A stretch of DNA of 64,000 bases. Origin: Splendidivirga corallicola (GTDB lineage: Bacteria; Bacteroidota; Bacteroidia; Cytophagales; Cyclobacteriaceae). Of this stretch, positions 9,198 to 17,900 are shown piece by piece. Position numbers and translations under genes: made by a program. The DNA lies in NCBI GenBank assembly GCA_030442035.1, contig JAUJEA010000008.1, positions 271,962 to 335,961 on the forward strand. Reading direction: 5' to 3'. Positions within the stretch are counted from its first letter, which is position 1. Every line of letters begins with the position of its first letter. The notes below the pieces were generated by a model. The model was given only the letters and a program-made list of their open reading frames with translations. It was not told the origin of the DNA and made no database searches.

Positions 9198-10964
9198 ATG
9201 AAGTCCAAAGAACAAGAATATAAAGAGATATTTCTGGCAGAGGCAATTGACAATCATGTCGAACTCAACAAGTTATTGACCCAGTTGGAAAAAAAACCGG
9301 ATGATAAATCAGCGGTAGACGCCATATTTAGAATTACACATACATTAAAAGGAAATGCTGCTGGTATGGGGTTCAAAGATGTAGCTGAATTTGCTCATCT
9401 TATTGAAGATCTATTTGGTGGTATCAGAGAGGCCAAAATATCACTGAATCCCGATTTGTTTGGTACAATCTTTAAATCAATTGATGTTTTAGGTCAATTA
9501 ATTGAGGCAGTTAGGGATAACAAAAAAGTTAGATTCCTGGGAATCAAAACTAAGCTGGGTGTCATCCTGAAATCTACAGGAAAGCAAAAATCCGCTACCA
9601 AAAAAACACAGCCGAAAAGAAACAGCCTTGGAAAACCTAAAAGCAAAAAAATAGAAGATACCCCAAAGCAAGAAAACTCAAAAGATCAACCTATCGAGGA
9701 AGCAGATGTCGAAGAAGATGGAATAGCAAAAAACAAAGTCGCTTTTTCAGACTTGGTGCAGGTGCCGGTAAAAAAACTAGATAACTTATTAAACCTTGTT
9801 GGCGAGCTGATCATTGAAAGAGATCGAATCATAGCTACAAGCCAAAGCCTGAATACTTCCAATGAATATGCCCGTCTGAATCGAATTTCTTCCGATCTAC
9901 AATACTCGGTTATGGATGTCAGACTTGTACAGGTTGGTTTTCTGTTCAACAAATTTCATAGAGTAGTAAGAGATGTGGCTGCTGTTGAAAACAAAAAGGT
10001 GAACCTTACCCTTGAGGGTACGGAGACAGAAATAGACAGAAACATATTGCAGATTATCAGTGACTCTTTGATTCACTTAATAAGAAATGCAGTGGGCCAC
10101 GGATTGGAGATTCCCGATGAAAGAAAAAAAGTGGGTAAAAAGGAAGAGGGTGAACTTACTTTAAAAGCTTATGCTGAAAATGATGCGGTATTTATTGAAA
10201 TAAAGGATGATGGGAAAGGAATAGACATAAACAAAGTGAGGAAAAAGGCCATGGAAAATGGGCTCATCACTCATGAAGAGGCAAAAGAAATGGCGGACAG
10301 GGATATTGCGCTTTTAATATTCGAACCTGGGTTCTCGACGATGGACGATGTGACCTCCATAGCCGGGCGTGGTGTGGGTATGGATGTAGTCAAAAAAGCT
10401 CTGGATGCTGTGGTTGGTACCATTTCTGTCGACACAAAGCAAGGTAAAGGCACAACATTTACGTTGAGGTTACCTTCCTCCATGGCCGTCAAAGGGACTC
10501 TGCTCTTCGAGTTAGATCAGGAGGAATACGCCATACCCTTGTCTTATACTGAATCTGTTGTATCTCTTTATAGATCAGAAATCCATAAAGTAGGAAATCG
10601 ACTTGCTGCAGTGCATAGCGGTCAAACAATCTCCATAGTTTTTCTCAAGGACCTGTTTGATTCGCACAAAAATGTTACGGGAAATATTTTACACAGAACT
10701 TTCGATCAATTACATCCTGAGCAAAAGTTAGACATTGTTGTTATCAGTCATAATGGAAAGAAGGCAGGATTTGTGGTGGACAAACTATTTCAACAAAAGG
10801 AAATTGTTGAAAAACCATTATCAAAACCTGTTGATAAATCGATTTTTTTTAGTGGTGTGACAATAATGGGCAATGGCAATGCTTGTTTGGTTTTAAATGT
10901 TGCGGCCATTTGTAATCTCATCTTTAGCAGAAATTTGTCAGGGCAAGGTAAAATAACCTATTAA
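9198..10964 (+). CDS. cheA: Chemotaxis histidine kinase CheA, short form without an obvious P2 domain
   Basis: A protein of 588 residues. P1 is an Hpt domain with the phospho-acceptor His48 in RITHTLKGNAAGMGF. Residues about 125-180 are a Lys/Glu-rich low-complexity linker where many CheA proteins have the CheY/CheB-docking P2 domain; none is evident. P3 dimerisation helices start near VPVKKLDNLLNLVGELIIE. The P4 ATPase contains the N box LIRNAVGHGLE, the G1 box IKDDGKGID and the GRGVGMDVV box. P5 (about 430-585) is CheW-like. Gly300 in the N box stands where most CheA proteins have Asp (NAxDHG); whether this matters is unknown. It is in the middle of the operon and should pass phosphate to CheY and CheB. 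Confidence 0.93.
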   Translation: MKSKEQEYKEIFLAEAIDNHVELNKLLTQLEKKPDDKSAVDAIFRITHTLKGNAAGMGFKDVAEFAHLIEDLFGGIREAKISLNPDLFGTIFKSIDVLGQLIEAVRDNKKVRFLGIKTKLGVILKSTGKQKSATKKTQPKRNSLGKPKSKKIEDTPKQENSKDQPIEEADVEEDGIAKNKVAFSDLVQVPVKKLDNLLNLVGELIIERDRIIATSQSLNTSNEYARLNRISSDLQYSVMDVRLVQVGFLFNKFHRVVRDVAAVENKKVNLTLEGTETEIDRNILQIISDSLIHLIRNAVGHGLEIPDERKKVGKKEEGELTLKAYAENDAVFIEIKDDGKGIDINKVRKKAMENGLITHEEAKEMADRDIALLIFEPGFSTMDDVTSIAGRGVGMDVVKKALDAVVGTISVDTKQGKGTTFTLRLPSSMAVKGTLLFELDQEEYAIPLSYTESVVSLYRSEIHKVGNRLAAVHSGQTISIVFLKDLFDSHKNVTGNILHRTFDQLHPEQKLDIVVISHNGKKAGFVVDKLFQQKEIVEKPLSKPVDKSIFFSGVTIMGNGNACLVLNVAAICNLIFSRNLSGQGKITY

Positions 10965-10974
10965 TTAAAAGAAC

Positions 10975-11568
10975 ATGGAGCTTATATCGGTAAAAGACAG
11001 GGAAATTGCGGCATATATTATAGATCAGGGTTATATCAGAGCGGCAGCGTCATTTTCAACACTTGTCAATCAACGGGTTCAAATTGAAAATCTATCAATT
11101 AACACTTATACCAACGCTGACAAAGTGTTGCAAGAAATCTCTAATGAAGTTAAAAGTACCATTATTCTTACTGAAATAATCGGTGATTTAGCCGGTGAGA
11201 GCTATTTGATTTTTAGTGAGCCTGAGCGGGAACAGATCTGCGCGTATTGCATGAAAGCTTTTGCTTCCGGTAATGGAAACAAACTTGAGGATGAGCTGAT
11301 CTTAAAAGAAGTTGATAACATTTTATCAGCCGCGGTAATCACCGAATTTTCAAATCAGTTACAGATCCAAGTCTTTGGTGATGTTCCCAAGGTTATTTCA
11401 AAAGAAAGCCTATTCGCTGAGCATCCCACGGCCAAAAGTAAAAACTACTTTTTGCTGTCTAATGCACGCTTCATATTTGAAGACCATTTAGAACTAAGCC
11501 CTAAGTTTTTATGGAGGCTTGATAATCATTTTATAGACATGGTTAAAAATATGGGTGGTAATCAATAA
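10975..11568 (+). CDS. CheC-like CheY-phosphatase family protein
   Basis: A 197-residue protein assigned to the CheC/CheX/FliY phosphatase superfamily from its fold-like pattern and operon position. IILTEIIGDLAGESYLIFSE matches the CheC beta-strand region. LILKEVDNILSAAV gives the ExxN part of the phosphatase signature ([D/S]xxxExxN...P), with a Pro in FGDVPKVI 23 residues after the Asn. The [D/S] position appears to be Leu, and I can find only one such motif, whereas classical CheC has two. It could therefore dephosphorylate CheY, partner CheD, or have lost activity. It sits 10 bp after cheA and is followed by a 138-bp gap before the next gene. Confidence 0.72.
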   Translation: MELISVKDREIAAYIIDQGYIRAAASFSTLVNQRVQIENLSINTYTNADKVLQEISNEVKSTIILTEIIGDLAGESYLIFSEPEREQICAYCMKAFASGNGNKLEDELILKEVDNILSAAVITEFSNQLQIQVFGDVPKVISKESLFAEHPTAKSKNYFLLSNARFIFEDHLELSPKFLWRLDNHFIDMVKNMGGNQ

Positions 11569-11706
11569 ACGGATGTGTTCATTCAATATGGTACTAGTGA
11601 GGATTATAGAGGTTTTAAACCTCGGGGCCATGATCTGCTTCGAGATGTCTGATTACTATCATTTCAGTAATTCCGACCTGACTACGGATCATTTAACAAG
11701 TAGAGA

Positions 11707-13512
11707 TTGACCATGAAAAAGATTGTTGGTAGTGAGATATTCACCTGGTCAGTATTTTTAATACTGAGCATTATGGGATTACTCTTGGGATGCCTGGTAG
11801 GCCTTAATCTTTATGTTCGTCTCTTTTTTAGCGTAACAACCTTGTGCTTTTTATCCCTGCAAATAAGATCAGTTATCAGAAAGTTGCGGTTTATTGACTC
11901 TTTTTCAACATCAGTCCTTAACGGAAATTTCCCCCTGATTCCCGAAAAAAAGAAGAAGCTTGTTGTTGTCCAGTGCTTGGATTCTCTACATCATAAGATA
12001 CATGAAGTGATAAGATTTGTGCAATCCCTGGATAATGATTCATTCAAATTCAGTTATATAAACCCGGAAGATGAAATTGGTAAATCGCTGGTGGAGCTTG
12101 GAGAAAAACAACAGCAACAAAAAGAAGCAGAATTCAAAAGGCATTGGAAAACAGAGGGGCTTGCAAGGTTCAGTGAAATTTTACGGACCAATGAACAGGA
12201 TTTAAAAGATCTTAGTTTTAGGATCTTATGCAATTTGGTCAAATATGTTAATGCTAACCAGGGAGGGTTTTTTATTGAGGAAGAAAAGGAAGGTGTACGG
12301 TTCCTGGAACTTTCCGCATGCTTTGCCTACGACAGCAAGAAATTTGTTGAGAAACATATTTCGGAAGGGCAAGGGTTAATCGGGCAAAGCATGTTGGAAA
12401 AAGATGTTATACATGTCACCGACATTCCTACGGATTATGTTAGTATCACTTCCGGACTCGGCGAAAGTACTCCTACCAATCTTATCATCATTCCATTAAT
12501 GCTCAATGACAAATTTTACGGAGCCTTCGAACTGGCTTCTTTTGAATCATTTGAGGAATATCAGATTGACTTTTTAAAAGAAGTCGCTACCAATATTGCA
12601 TCAGCAATTGCCACAGTTAAAACAAATGGACACACCCAGAAGCTACTCGATGAATCCCAGTCATTAGCAGCTGAATTGCGCTCTACTGAAGAAGAAATGC
12701 GGCAGAATATGGAAGAGCTACAAGCTACACAAGAAGAAATGCGCAGAAAGCAAACAGAAACCGAAAATCAGAGAAGAGAACTAACACTTCACCTGGAGAC
12801 AATTAACAAAACAATTGCCACCATTGAATTTGACCACGAAGCCAGAATCGTCTCTGCAAATAATGTCTATCTCGACATTTCCGGTTATAGCCAAAGTGAT
12901 TTGAAAGGACAAAGTTATGATTTCATCCTGCCCCATGATGAGTTGATCAAACCGCAAAATGCCATGATGTGGGACAGCCTTAAGAGTGGAAATTTTTTTA
13001 CAGGTCAATTCAGACAAAAATCAAAAACCGGTGAAGATCTATGGCTTTTAGGCACATTTAATCCTGTAATGAGTAGTTCCGGAGAACTGGAACAAATTAA
13101 AATGTTTGCTCAGTTCAATACCCTTGAAAAAGAAAAAGAGGTAAACATGTGCCAGATGTTAAATGCATTTAAAAGCATAGTTCCGGTAGTAGAATTGGAT
13201 ACAAAATGTGTGTGCCTTAGAGCTAATAATATTTTTCATGAGCAAATGGGTATTTCCAGGATGGAGCTCAGAAAGAAAAATATTGAGCAAATATTTGAAA
13301 AAGATCTGGGAAAGGGGCTTTTGGACGAAATCCTTAACAAATTGAAAAATGGTGATGTGGTAGAAGAACAGGTTACTTTTATTTCCGCGGAAGGGAATGT
13401 GAAGGTCTTAAGAGCCATTTTCAATCCGATAAAGAAACACAACAATGAATTAGATAAAGTGCTTTTGGTTTTGATCGATAAAGAAATGATCGTTAACGTG
13501 AATACTGCATGA
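11707..13512 (+). CDS. Membrane GAF/coiled-coil/PAS sensory protein of the chemotaxis operon
   Basis: A 601-residue signalling protein with no recognisable enzymatic output. Two membrane segments lie within residues 9-55. A GAF domain spans about 155-300 (GQGLIGQSMLEKDVIHVTDI is its conserved core). A long Gln/Glu-rich coiled coil follows at about 315-370 (EEMRQNMEELQATQEEMRR). A PAS/PAC unit lies at about 370-475 (INKTIATIEFDHEARIVSAN) and a second PAS-like unit at about 480-595. Its stop overlaps the cheR start in the sequence ATGA, so translation is coupled. No HAMP or MCP hairpin is seen. Its likely role is to bring a second, membrane-linked sensory input or scaffold to the Che pathway, which is inference. 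The same domain order also occurs N-terminal to kinases and adenylate cyclases in other Bacteroidota. Confidence 0.8.
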   Translation: MTMKKIVGSEIFTWSVFLILSIMGLLLGCLVGLNLYVRLFFSVTTLCFLSLQIRSVIRKLRFIDSFSTSVLNGNFPLIPEKKKKLVVVQCLDSLHHKIHEVIRFVQSLDNDSFKFSYINPEDEIGKSLVELGEKQQQQKEAEFKRHWKTEGLARFSEILRTNEQDLKDLSFRILCNLVKYVNANQGGFFIEEEKEGVRFLELSACFAYDSKKFVEKHISEGQGLIGQSMLEKDVIHVTDIPTDYVSITSGLGESTPTNLIIIPLMLNDKFYGAFELASFESFEEYQIDFLKEVATNIASAIATVKTNGHTQKLLDESQSLAAELRSTEEEMRQNMEELQATQEEMRRKQTETENQRRELTLHLETINKTIATIEFDHEARIVSANNVYLDISGYSQSDLKGQSYDFILPHDELIKPQNAMMWDSLKSGNFFTGQFRQKSKTGEDLWLLGTFNPVMSSSGELEQIKMFAQFNTLEKEKEVNMCQMLNAFKSIVPVVELDTKCVCLRANNIFHEQMGISRMELRKKNIEQIFEKDLGKGLLDEILNKLKNGDVVEEQVTFISAEGNVKVLRAIFNPIKKHNNELDKVLLVLIDKEMIVNVNTA

Positions 13513-14729
13513 AAGAAATTTCGGATGAAGAAGTCAAATCATTAACCACGGCTATCAAGAACCGTTATGATTTAGATTTCACGTGTTATGAAGCTAAATC
13601 ATTAAAGCGAAGGATTAGTCGGGCACTCTCTGTCTTTAACATGCAGAGTACCCATGAATTATGGGTAAAAATACTGAGAGAACAGAATTTCATAAATCAG
13701 CTCGTCAATGAATTGAGTGTTGGGCTGACAGCTATGTTCAGAGATCCCAAATTGTGGGTACGGCTTAAGGCAATTATTCCTCAATTGCTTGAACAAAAAG
13801 ATACCCTGAAAATATGGCATGCAGGGTGCTCCACCGGGGAAGAAGTCTTCACACTTAATATTTTACTTGAGGAATTAGGTGTCAGACATAAAGTGACATC
13901 ACTGGCATCGGATATGAATTCCGATGCGATCTACACGGCTCAACAAGGCACTTATCATACCCTGAGTTTATCCGAATACCATAAAAACTATAAAGCGTTT
14001 AATCAAACAGGTAGTCTTCAGAAATATTATGAGGTTCAGAGTCAAAAGGGTGTTATGGATCTGTCACTGATTGACAATGTTCGTTTCCAAAATAGTAATT
14101 TGATAACGGATTCTGTCGATGAAAAATTTGATATTATTTTTTGCCGCAATGTTATGATCTACTTTGATCAAGCGGCCAAAAAACGGGTGCTGGAAAAATT
14201 TTACAACAATCTGAATACCCACGGCTTGTTTATCATCGGCTTCTTTGATTCACTGGCAACGGTGATTGACAAAACCAAATTTCAATTTTACGATTTAAAC
14301 CACAAGATATTCAAAAAGAATAACACAAACCTTGATAAAGACATGGATCAAATTATTAAAAAAAAGCTCAATCTTTTGGTACATCTTGCCAAGGTTGACG
14401 GCCACTTTCATAAATCGGAAAGAGCCTTTATCAATTCAATAATCATGGAGGAAGGACTGGATCCGAACGATTTTTATCTGTCCTCATCAAACAATCTACC
14501 GGTAGATGATGTTGAAGACATTAGTGACAAGGCAGATATGGTATACCTGGTTTTGAAATTAATTCAGGCAGATGGTGTAATCAAACCCGAAGAGATTAAA
14601 TTTTGCGAAAATCTCACCAAGAAGTTGGACTATGATCCTAATTTGATTAAATTCTTTGCCTATAAGAACCTTCCTTCAAGATCGGAGTTCAATAGTCAAC
14701 TCCAGGGGTGGGCGGCAAAGTCACAATAA
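13509..14729 (+). CDS. cheR: CheR receptor methyltransferase with C-terminal TerB-like extension
   Basis: A 406-residue protein. Residues 1-270 are a CheR methyltransferase: an N-terminal helical domain (RYDLDFTCYEAKSLKRRISR), the SAM-binding motif IWHAGCSTGEEVFTL, and the conserved FDIIFCRNVMIYFD block. It should methylate glutamates on the five-PAS receptor. Residues about 275-400 are an added all-helical domain with the pattern LNLLVHLAKVDGHFHKSE and LKLIQADGVIKPEE, which resembles the TerB/tellurite-resistance-like fold in which acidic residues can bind metal. I do not know of a described function for this fusion. The start overlaps the preceding stop by 4 nt (ATGA). A hairpin terminator follows, which closes the Che operon. 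Confidence 0.9.
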   Translation: MKEISDEEVKSLTTAIKNRYDLDFTCYEAKSLKRRISRALSVFNMQSTHELWVKILREQNFINQLVNELSVGLTAMFRDPKLWVRLKAIIPQLLEQKDTLKIWHAGCSTGEEVFTLNILLEELGVRHKVTSLASDMNSDAIYTAQQGTYHTLSLSEYHKNYKAFNQTGSLQKYYEVQSQKGVMDLSLIDNVRFQNSNLITDSVDEKFDIIFCRNVMIYFDQAAKKRVLEKFYNNLNTHGLFIIGFFDSLATVIDKTKFQFYDLNHKIFKKNNTNLDKDMDQIIKKKLNLLVHLAKVDGHFHKSERAFINSIIMEEGLDPNDFYLSSSNNLPVDDVEDISDKADMVYLVLKLIQADGVIKPEEIKFCENLTKKLDYDPNLIKFFAYKNLPSRSEFNSQLQGWAAKSQ

Positions 14730-14781
14730 TATTTATCTTGATAGGGCGAGAAATACTGATATCATGAGAATCACATAAATG

Positions 14782-14817
14782 ACAACCTGATGAACACTGT
14801 TTATCAGGTTGTTATTT
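14782..14817 (+). terminator. Probable intrinsic terminator of the chemotaxis operon
   Basis: A perfect 10-bp stem is formed by ACAACCTGAT (14782-14791) and ATCAGGTTGT (14803-14812), with an 11-nt loop, followed by the short T-containing run TATTTC. It lies 53 bp after the cheR stop. The T tract is weak, so it may be a partial or attenuating terminator. Confidence 0.6.
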
Positions 14818-14983
14818 CAAATTGAAAGGGATCACTTAAGCTTTGGATTGAGCTAACCGGGAGTTCTTTGCAATCGCCGGAAAGGCTCAGTACATATTAT
14901 TTGCAACCCCTTCAGTTCTCAGAATTCCGAAGACCTTAATTTATGCTTTTTATTAGATCCTCACATACTCAAAAAATATCATC

Positions 14984-17900
14984 ATGATTTACGAAAATAT
15001 CATAAATGAGTTGAAAGCAAAGGATAGCAATACACATCAATTCGATATATTCCTTGATTTCTTTCAACATTCTCCTGATATCATGATCGTATTGAACGGG
15101 GATCACAAAATCATAGAATGTAATAAGATCACCACAGCAAAATTCGCACTTGGAAAATCGGAAATTATTGGCAAACAATTGGATCAGCTGTTTGATGATG
15201 AGGAGGTCATCCGGAATTTACTTCACTGTTTTAAAAAATTTATCGAAACAGGGTATTGTGAGAATATTGAAATAAAAATAAAAAACCGACAGGGAGAATC
15301 ATTGTTCTTTTCTATCAATGGTACTTCGATCAAGAATAAAGAGGGACAAATTATATATAGCAGGTTAATCTGGCGAGACATCACAGAAATAAAAAAAATA
15401 CAGCTTATTCAAAGTGTCTTATACAATATTTCGGATGCTGCTCAAAATAATGATTTAAATATCCACTCCTTTTGTCAGGTAGTGCATCACCAGCTAAAAA
15501 AAGTAATCGAAGCCACAAATTTTTATATTAGTATTCACAACACACAAACAGATGAAGTATCATTTATCTATGTAGTAGATGCACACATCGGTGAAAAACA
15601 CCAGGCTTATCAAACACGAAAATTTTCCAACGGGCTAACTGAACTTGTTATAAAACAAGCCAAATCATTATTGATCAAAGAGAATCTCGAAGGTCACCTG
15701 AAAAACAACCGAATTGGAAGATACTATGGTAAAAGGGCTGAGTCATGGTTAGGAATACCTTTGAGAACCAAAAATGAGATATTTGGAGTGCTTGCTGTGC
15801 AATCTTACGAATTCCAAAATGCATATAATCAGGAGGATCTGCAGTTGCTGGAATTTGTATCAGATCAAATTTCAAGAAGTATACACTGGCAAAGGTCTCA
15901 GGTAGAATTAAAAAAAGCTTATGAACTGAATAAGCGAATTCTGGAAACGTCGGATTTGATTTTTTATGTTGTAAATGTTGAGAGCCATGATGATTTGATG
16001 CAAAACAAACTGACTTATATAAGTCCTCAAGCCGAGCAAATCTTTGGCATTGATTCAAAGCGATTTTTAACTGATTCTACTTTCTGGTTTAACTCCATTC
16101 ATCCCGATGACGTTGCGCTTGTCCAGGTAGAGACAAAAAAAATGTTGGGATCACGGGATCCTGTAACCAGGCAATACAGAGTGAAGAATCACAAATCTGG
16201 TGACTATGTTTGGCTTGAAGATACCGTTGTTCCAGCCTTTAGTCAAACAGGAGAAATCAAGGAGATCTATGGGTCGGCCAGAGATATTACGGAAAGAAAA
16301 TCATGGGAAAAAGCTTTGACCAAGAGTCAAAATCAATATAAAAACTTTATCAATTACAGTCAGGAAGGTATTTGGAGAATTGAATATCCGGGGCCACTGA
16401 ACATTGATTTACCCCGAAATGAACTGGCCAGGAAAATTTTATTCGAGGGGCATATCGCCGAATGTAATTTAAGAATGGCAAAAATGTATGGTTATCAAAA
16501 ACCTAGTGGACTTATTGGTAAAAGAATGATTGACTTGTTCAATCCGACATCTGAGGAAGAATTAGAGATTGCTGTACAAAGGGCTGAAAACTTTATAAAA
16601 AAAGGATTTGTTGTAAATGGAACTATTTCAAGAGAGAAAAACAAGAAGGGAAAGGACATCTACCTCTCTAACAGTACCATTGCCATTATTAATAAGAAGC
16701 AGGAAATCGAAGAAATGTGGGGTATCCAAAGAGAAGTAACCAATGAAGTCAAAGCCAAAGAGCAGATCAAGCAATCGTTAAAGGAGCTTCAGATGATTGA
16801 TAATGTGAATAGCTATTCAATTGGAGGATTATCGATTGACAATCTCGCTAAAATCACACACGAAGCTTTTAATAAAATATCTCCGGACCTTTCAGTGTTC
16901 CGTTTTTTTGTGTTTGATGAAGAATCCGAAAACCTGAATTTAATTCATGAAAATGTAGCGCAATCTTTGCACAGTACTCATAAAAAAAATAAACTTAATC
17001 TTGATGCGCTCATTCATCCCTTCCAAAGGCAATCAGCTTTCCGTGAAACACTAAAGTCCGGAAAGTTCATAATAACGTATGCAAAGAATTATAATAATCA
17101 AACAGCGCTTAGAAAGTACGATGAGAAGCTTATTCAATATGTAAGATGGGTTCAATGGGCTCAGTGTTTGCTCGAAATCCAAACGCTGATAGTAATACCC
17201 CTGGTTGCCGAAGGGGAATTTTTAGGATTAATAAATCTAGGGTACAAAAAAACACTCACACCCAACCAAATTAAAAGTATTAAAAGATTCACCAATGGGG
17301 TGATGAATGCTTTGATCAAGTCACAGGCTGAAAAGAAGGTTGAAAGCCAAAGGAAGTTCAATGAGACTATTTTGAATTATTTACCTGCAGGAATTGTCGT
17401 ATTTGACAGGGAGTACAAATACCAGTACATCAACCAGGCTTGGGTCAAAGACCAGGAATTCAGGAAATGGCTCGTTGGCAAAACGGATTATGACTATTGT
17501 GAAAGAAGCGGTGAATCCAAAAATTTGGCCATTAAGAGAGAGGTTGCTTTCAATCAGGCGGTGGAATCTAAATCAGGTATTGATTGGATCGACACGCAAA
17601 CGGACACTGACGGTGAAGAAAAGCATGTGCTGCGTAAAATCGAGCCATATTACGAAAATGAAAGGCTGGAGTATTTAATTGGCTATGGCATCGATATCAC
17701 GGAGCAAAAAAAATTGGAGAAGCTACTCTTAAACCTAACGCATATTCAAAAAAGGTTCATCATTGAAGGACCTGAGGTTAATATTTTTAATGAGCTGCTT
17801 GCCGTATTCTTAAAACTAACCAAAAGCGATTCAGGCTTCGTTGCACTTAAAGATGACGAGGTTGAAAAGAATGCTTACATCATTAAATCGGCTACAAACA

